A stretch of DNA of 64,000 nt from Flavivirga eckloniae (GTDB taxonomy: Bacteria > Bacteroidota > Bacteroidia > Flavobacteriales > Flavobacteriaceae), in NCBI RefSeq assembly GCF_002886045.1, contig NZ_CP025791.1, forward strand, positions 1,138,001 through 1,202,000, read 5' to 3'. Position 1 is the stretch's first letter; each line of letters opens with the position of its first letter. The notes beneath the pieces were generated by a model. The model saw nothing but the letters and a program-made list of their open reading frames with translations, made no database searches and was not told the DNA's origin. Below are positions 60,567-64,000 of this stretch, piece after piece. The position numbers and the translations under genes are program-made.

Positions 60567-61094
60567 TTACAGAACGTTTTTTGAATGAAGAATTTTTAAT
60601 GATTTTAATAGGTCATTCATGGCATTTGTCATAGATCGTACAGATATGGTAGCCCCAGAAATCGCTATGATGTTATCGCCATACTTAAGCTCATCGCCTC
60701 CTTTTTTACCAATAAATTGTTTAAGCCAACGTTTACTGCCTATTTCTCCACCATACTCCTCTCTATACACCAGTACCTTGGATTTTAATACAATTAAATC
60801 TTTATCAAGTAAAACCAGATAATCAAATTGAGCCGTTTTACTAGCCGCTTGAGATAGGTAGGCATACCCCAAAAGATTATTACCTGCTTCTATTTTAAAT
60901 AGATTGTCTTCTCCAAATTTAGAAGGTAAGTCCTGAGTAATCTCCGAGGAAATAGCGACACTTGTGAATTCAAACGTTTCTACACTAAAGATGTTTTTAA
61001 TTTCCTTATCTACTTTCTTCTGAATATTTTTTGGTAAACCGAAAGACATTAACAGTAATAGTACTGATAATAATGGCATGTATTTAGAATTCAT
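60567..61094 (-). CDS. Exported FMN-binding domain protein
   Basis: 175 residues: N-terminal signal or anchor (MPLLSVLLLLMSFGLP region, about 5-21) and an FMN_bind domain (about 70-165). The signature region IAISGATISVRSMTNAMNDLLKSL contains the SGAT[IL]S motif whose threonine/serine is covalently flavinylated by ApbE in this family (as in RnfG/NqrC). It thus likely carries FMN at the outer face of the inner membrane and takes part in electron transfer with the downstream four-helix protein. A -7 box at 61099-61106 nearly abuts the ATG, so a leaderless transcript is possible. No apbE gene is in view. Confidence 0.88.
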   Translation of the reverse strand: MNSKYMPLLSVLLLLMSFGLPKNIQKKVDKEIKNIFSVETFEFTSVAISSEITQDLPSKFGEDNLFKIEAGNNLLGYAYLSQAASKTAQFDYLVLLDKDLIVLKSKVLVYREEYGGEIGSKRWLKQFIGKKGGDELKYGDNIIAISGATISVRSMTNAMNDLLKSLKILHSKNVL

Positions 61095-61098
61095 AATG

Positions 61099-61106
61099 CA
61101 AAAGTA
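61099..61106 (-). promoter_or_regulatory. Bacteroidota -7 promoter box immediately before the FMN-binding gene
   Basis: Reads TACTTTTG on the minus strand; exact TAnnTTTG match ending 4 bp before the ATG at 61094. Transcription would begin at about the start codon. Confidence 0.45.
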
Positions 61107-61142
61107 TTATTTTTTTAGTGTTACTCACAACTTAAATGCCAA

Positions 61143-61178
61143 ATAGCTAATTAAGAAAGGTTATTTCTAATTAGCTAT
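61143..61178 (-). terminator. Hairpin between porin gene and FMN-binding gene
   Basis: ATAGCTAATTA arms (61143-61153 and 61168-61178) extended by GAAA/TTTC with a one-base bulge and a 5-nt loop. It lies about 113 bp after the porin stop and likely terminates it before the FMN gene promoter. The trailing T-run is short. Confidence 0.55.
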
Positions 61179-61290
61179 AGGGCTTCTAATTTTAACGTTA
61201 ATCTTAAATAGGCATTCTTATTAAAGAATTTGGGGCTCGGGACAAAAAAAGCTAACCAACATTAATCGTTAATATATTGTTTACTTTATT

Positions 61291-62472
61291 TTAGAACCAA
61301 ACGCCGATTCCAAAATTAAGTCTATTGTCTACATCAGCACCAGATTGAGCATTATCTCTAAACTGATAATCTCCTTTTAAAACAACTCCTGGAGCAACGT
61401 GATAGCTTATACCTGTTGTTAAATCGTTTCTATTATAAGTATCGTTTTTAATTAAAGCGCCATCTGTACCTGCATGTGTATCGTATTGCTCGTATCTAGC
61501 AAAAGCAAACAAACGTTGTGATTTTTCTTGTGGTAATAAATTGTAAGCTGCTTCTATATACCACCCTTGTAGAGCACTACCTAAACCTTCGTTTGGATTA
61601 GTTGCTAAATCGTAATACAAATTATTATAATCTTCGGTATCACTTAAACTTGCGTGAATAAATTGTCCACGAGCTGTAAAACGTTGGTAAGCGTAACGTG
61701 CATCTACACCAACCATAGCGATTCCTATATCAGATCCGTCTATCATATCAACATCGTCTTCGGCTTGTGTACGACCAAAATAACCCGATAACCCTAAACG
61801 TAAACCAGGGATTCCATAATAATCTAACTTGGCAGATAAATTAGGTGAGTTTATAGTCGATTTAATTCCTTTCTGTCTTCCATTTCTTAATCCACTCTTT
61901 CCGCCTAAAACTTTAGTACCATTTACAGATTGGAATCCGTTAAATACATAAGCTTGGTATCCTAAAGAAATGTCGTTAAATCTACCAGTAACACCAACAC
62001 CTATTTCACGCCATGTAGTTGGTACGATAGCATTATCTACTGCAGGTCTCTCTACCCCATTAAATGTTGTTGGCTCATGAAACTCATTTACAATCCCCAT
62101 AGGTACCAACATTAAACCACCTCGTAAACTTACATTTGGTGCTATGGCATAGTTTACAAAAGCTTGTTCTATAAATACTTCTTCAACATGCTCAAATTCT
62201 ACCTCTGTTACAAATTGTGTTTTATCATTAAACTTATAACCAAAAAGTAATACCAAACGCTGTACATCTAATTCGCCATTATCTGCTTCAGGCTGGTTAT
62301 ATGTTACCTCCCCGTAAGCGCCTACTGTAACAGATTTACCATAGTTACCAGATAGTATACGCTGTGCTGCATTTAATTGTTTTTGAGGGTCGAATGTAAT
62401 AGAATCCTGTACTGTTTGAGCATAAGTCATTGATGCTATAAAAATTGTAAAAAGTAAGGTTAGTCTTTTCAT
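61291..62472 (-). CDS. Outer-membrane porin (OprP/OprO-like beta-barrel)
   Basis: 393 residues. The signal peptide (to MTYAQ) is followed by alternating beta-strands across the whole protein: TVGAYGEVTYNQPEAD, LDVQRLVLLFGYKFNDKTQFVTEVEFEHVEEVFIEQAFVNYAI, RFTARGQFIHASL, GWYIEAAYNLLPQEKSQRLFAFARYEQYDTHAG, and a C-terminal aromatic GIGVWF that suits BAM recognition. The layout matches phosphate-selective-type porins. The substrate is not known. A promoter box lies about 62 bp upstream. The FMN-binding set follows downstream behind a hairpin, suggesting a functional neighbourhood but a separate transcript. Confidence 0.87.
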   Translation of the reverse strand: MKRLTLLFTIFIASMTYAQTVQDSITFDPQKQLNAAQRILSGNYGKSVTVGAYGEVTYNQPEADNGELDVQRLVLLFGYKFNDKTQFVTEVEFEHVEEVFIEQAFVNYAIAPNVSLRGGLMLVPMGIVNEFHEPTTFNGVERPAVDNAIVPTTWREIGVGVTGRFNDISLGYQAYVFNGFQSVNGTKVLGGKSGLRNGRQKGIKSTINSPNLSAKLDYYGIPGLRLGLSGYFGRTQAEDDVDMIDGSDIGIAMVGVDARYAYQRFTARGQFIHASLSDTEDYNNLYYDLATNPNEGLGSALQGWYIEAAYNLLPQEKSQRLFAFARYEQYDTHAGTDGALIKNDTYNRNDLTTGISYHVAPGVVLKGDYQFRDNAQSGADVDNRLNFGIGVWF

Positions 62473-62533
62473 TTTAAGTTTGTATTGTTATCTTTATTTA
62501 GACTTGTTATAAATAATATTTGATTTGAAGTTG

Positions 62534-62541
62534 CAAATATA
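62534..62541 (-). promoter_or_regulatory. Bacteroidota -7 promoter box for the porin gene
   Basis: Reads TATATTTG on the minus strand; exact TAnnTTTG match, giving a leader of about 55 nt before the ATG at 62472. Confidence 0.55.
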
Positions 62542-62644
62542 AAATTCAAAATTGCTTTAGCAAAGTTTATTTAGATTAAATTTAAATAAACTTTTAAGAC
62601 ATAAGTTAAAAAACTAATAAACAATAACTTATACTGATAAAAAA

Positions 62645-63508
62645 TTAATGATAAAAATTAAAAACCTTAGAAGCTTCATTAAAAGCACTCTCAAAACTAA
62701 GAGCATTTAAACTATTATTTTTATTAGAAGTAAAGTAAGATAATAGTTTTTCGGTAGGCATATTACCCGTTAATTCATCTTTTGCCATAGGGCATCCGCC
62801 AAAGCCTTGAATAGCACCATCAAAACGGTTGCAACCTGCTTTATATGCAGCATCAACTTTTTCGAACCATGTACTTGGTGTTGTGTGTAAGTGAGCTCCA
62901 AATTCAATATCTGGATATAGAGGTATTAAATTTGAAAAAAGGTAATCAATACTTTCGGCATTAGAACTGCCAATGGTATCGCTTAACGACAGTATTTTAA
63001 CTCCCATCTTTGATAATTTTTCGGTCCACTCTCCTACTATATCAACATTCCAGGGGTCTCCGTAAGGGTTACCAAATCCCATAGATATATACACAACGAC
63101 TTCTTTATTAGATTTGTTGGCGATTTCCAGTATTTCTGAAAGTGTATCGACAGATTGCGCAATGGTTTTATGTGTATTACGCATCTGGAAGTTTTCTGAA
63201 ATTGAAAACGGATACCCTAAATAATCTATTTCAGGATGTGTACTTGCATCATTTGCTCCTCTCGTATTTGCAATAATAGCGAGTAACTTGCTTGTTGTTT
63301 TTGATAAATCGAGTTTAGATAATACCTCGGCCGTATCAACCATTTGAGGAATCGCTTTAGGAGATACAAAACTCCCAAAATCAATAGTATCGAAACCAAC
63401 GCGAAGCAGCGATTGTATGTACTGCACCTTTTTCTCTGTTGGAATAAAGGTCTTAATACCTTGCATGGCATCTCGCGGGCATTCAATAATCTTTACTTCG
63501 TTTTGCAT
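62645..63508 (-). CDS. mvaB: Hydroxymethylglutaryl-CoA lyase
   Basis: 287-residue DRE-TIM metallolyase cleaving HMG-CoA to acetyl-CoA and acetoacetate in leucine or ketone-body catabolism. Motifs: IIECPRDAMQGIKTFIPTEKKVQYI with the N-terminal ECPRD, TIDFGSFVSPKAIPQM, ILSLSDTIGSSNAESI, FGAHLHTTPSTWFEKV with the HxH metal ligands, and the GGCP loop CNRFDGAIQGFGGCPMAKDELTGNMPTEKLL with the active-site cysteine. Length is standard (about 290). It stands alone upstream of the porin on the same strand and is divergent from the spondin-domain gene. Confidence 0.95.
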   Translation of the reverse strand: MQNEVKIIECPRDAMQGIKTFIPTEKKVQYIQSLLRVGFDTIDFGSFVSPKAIPQMVDTAEVLSKLDLSKTTSKLLAIIANTRGANDASTHPEIDYLGYPFSISENFQMRNTHKTIAQSVDTLSEILEIANKSNKEVVVYISMGFGNPYGDPWNVDIVGEWTEKLSKMGVKILSLSDTIGSSNAESIDYLFSNLIPLYPDIEFGAHLHTTPSTWFEKVDAAYKAGCNRFDGAIQGFGGCPMAKDELTGNMPTEKLLSYFTSNKNNSLNALSFESAFNEASKVFNFYH

Positions 63509-63644
63509 TTAGTTCAAAAAATAGGAGGATAAAAATACTATTAATTTAGTTAAGCTTTTAACATTAAAATAAAGATTTTTTAATTAAGCTGTAAGTTTAT
63601 TCATAATTAAACGACCCTATCTTTAACATCTAAAATAACCAACC

Positions 63645-64000
63645 ATGAAAAAAATTACACTGCTGTTTTTTTGCATATGTTTTATTCCATTACTTTCATT
63701 TAGTCAAAGTACAGCTAATTATACTGTTGAATTTGCAAGTATATGGGAAGAAGTTAGTACAAACCCAACCGATGGCCAAAGTACCATTAACCTACCCAAT
63801 AGTGCGCATTGGTCACCATTAGCCTTGGTTACACACCAAACTGCAGATACTTTCTTTAAGGTGGGAGCAGCTGCCTCACCCGGCATTGAAGATATTGCCG
63901 AAACAGGTGGCACAAATATTTTTCAAAATGAAGTTAATACAAATGCAGATGCAGACAAAGTAGTTGTAGGTAGTGGACTTGGTAGCGCTAAAGGCTCCAT
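63645..64000 (+). CDS. Spondin-domain secreted protein, 5' part
   Basis: Only the first ~118 residues are in the window; the gene runs off the right edge. A signal peptide (MKKITLLFFCICFIPLLSFSQ) is followed by a Spondin_N domain: ANYTVEFASIWEEVSTNPTD, INLPNSAHWSPLALVTHQTADTFFKVGAAASPGIEDIAETG. Bacterial spondin-domain proteins are exported and bind calcium or surfaces; a C-terminal sorting or anchoring domain would lie beyond the edge. The ATG at 63645 is preceded by AT-rich sequence with a near-consensus TATCTTTA box at about 63618. Confidence 0.85.
   Translation, partial: MKKITLLFFCICFIPLLSFSQSTANYTVEFASIWEEVSTNPTDGQSTINLPNSAHWSPLALVTHQTADTFFKVGAAASPGIEDIAETGGTNIFQNEVNTNADADKVVVGSGLGSAKGS

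Noticed and set aside
1-64000. tRNA, rRNA, CRISPR arrays, insertion sequences, prophage
   Set aside because: None recognised on either strand by eye; short or degenerate RNA genes could be missed without a covariance-model search.

Overview
The window is chromosomal DNA from a marine-type member of the Flavobacteriaceae (Bacteroidota). The evidence is the low G+C content, repeated TAnnTTTG promoter boxes, a SusC/SusD pair with an ECF sigma/FecR switch, BspA-type DUF285 surface lipoproteins, an OstA-like/aminotransferase/TPR gene string, small DUF6520 and 16-residue-repeat secreted proteins, and tandem parvulin lipoproteins. I saw no rRNA, tRNA, CRISPR array, insertion sequence or prophage. 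Most genes are housekeeping, with accessory islands between them.

Layout. 1-4.2 kb: priA (cut by the left edge), a DUF2147 protein, a YihY/BrkB membrane protein, nadC, and divergent rlmH. 4.2-7 kb: a DUF6520 small secreted protein and a MauE/DoxX-type membrane protein with a large exported domain, preceded by a two-copy 21-bp repeat. 7-15.6 kb: a trans-envelope signalling and uptake locus on the minus strand: two tandem paralogous ECF sigma factors, FecR anti-sigma factor, an orphan 165-codon ORF, STN-containing SusC, and SusD. No glycan-degrading enzymes accompany it, so the substrate is unknown. 15.7-21.3 kb: YjbR, HPF, then rdgB, relA/spoT, fur and purA on the plus strand. 21.4-24.9 kb: two paralogous DUF285 repeat lipoproteins, each preceded by a conserved mini-ORF leader. 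25-35.4 kb: OstA-like protein, class III aminotransferase, TPR protein, two DUF368 (PopT-type) membrane proteins, aroE, a DUF349 protein and a 16-residue-repeat secreted protein. 35.4-37.5 kb: mazG, and a membrane-anchored papain-fold protein split by an apparent -1 frameshift at A_AAA_AAC and lacking the catalytic cysteine. 37.6-43 kb: two non-orthologous aconitases separated by a 128-bp inverted-repeat element. 43-48.4 kb: two acyltransferase-3 paralogues flank a multipass membrane protein, a PHM-like putative copper protein and a SCO protein. 48.4-53.6 kb: moxR and three SurA/parvulin-type envelope chaperones. 53.7-57.3 kb: a small ORF, an octaheme c-type cytochrome lipoprotein with HEAT and TPR repeats, and an MFS transporter. 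57.7-64 kb: guaB, a hypothetical exported protein, a membrane protein plus FMN-binding protein, a porin, HMG-CoA lyase, and the start of a spondin-domain protein cut by the right edge.

The genes most worth a second look are the frameshifted pseudo-peptidase (36.4-37.5 kb), the duplicated ECF sigma module (14.2-15.7 kb), the conserved mini-ORFs ahead of the DUF285 genes, the PHM-like/SCO pair, and the octaheme-TPR cytochrome. All functional calls rest on motif recognition by eye. No database search was run.
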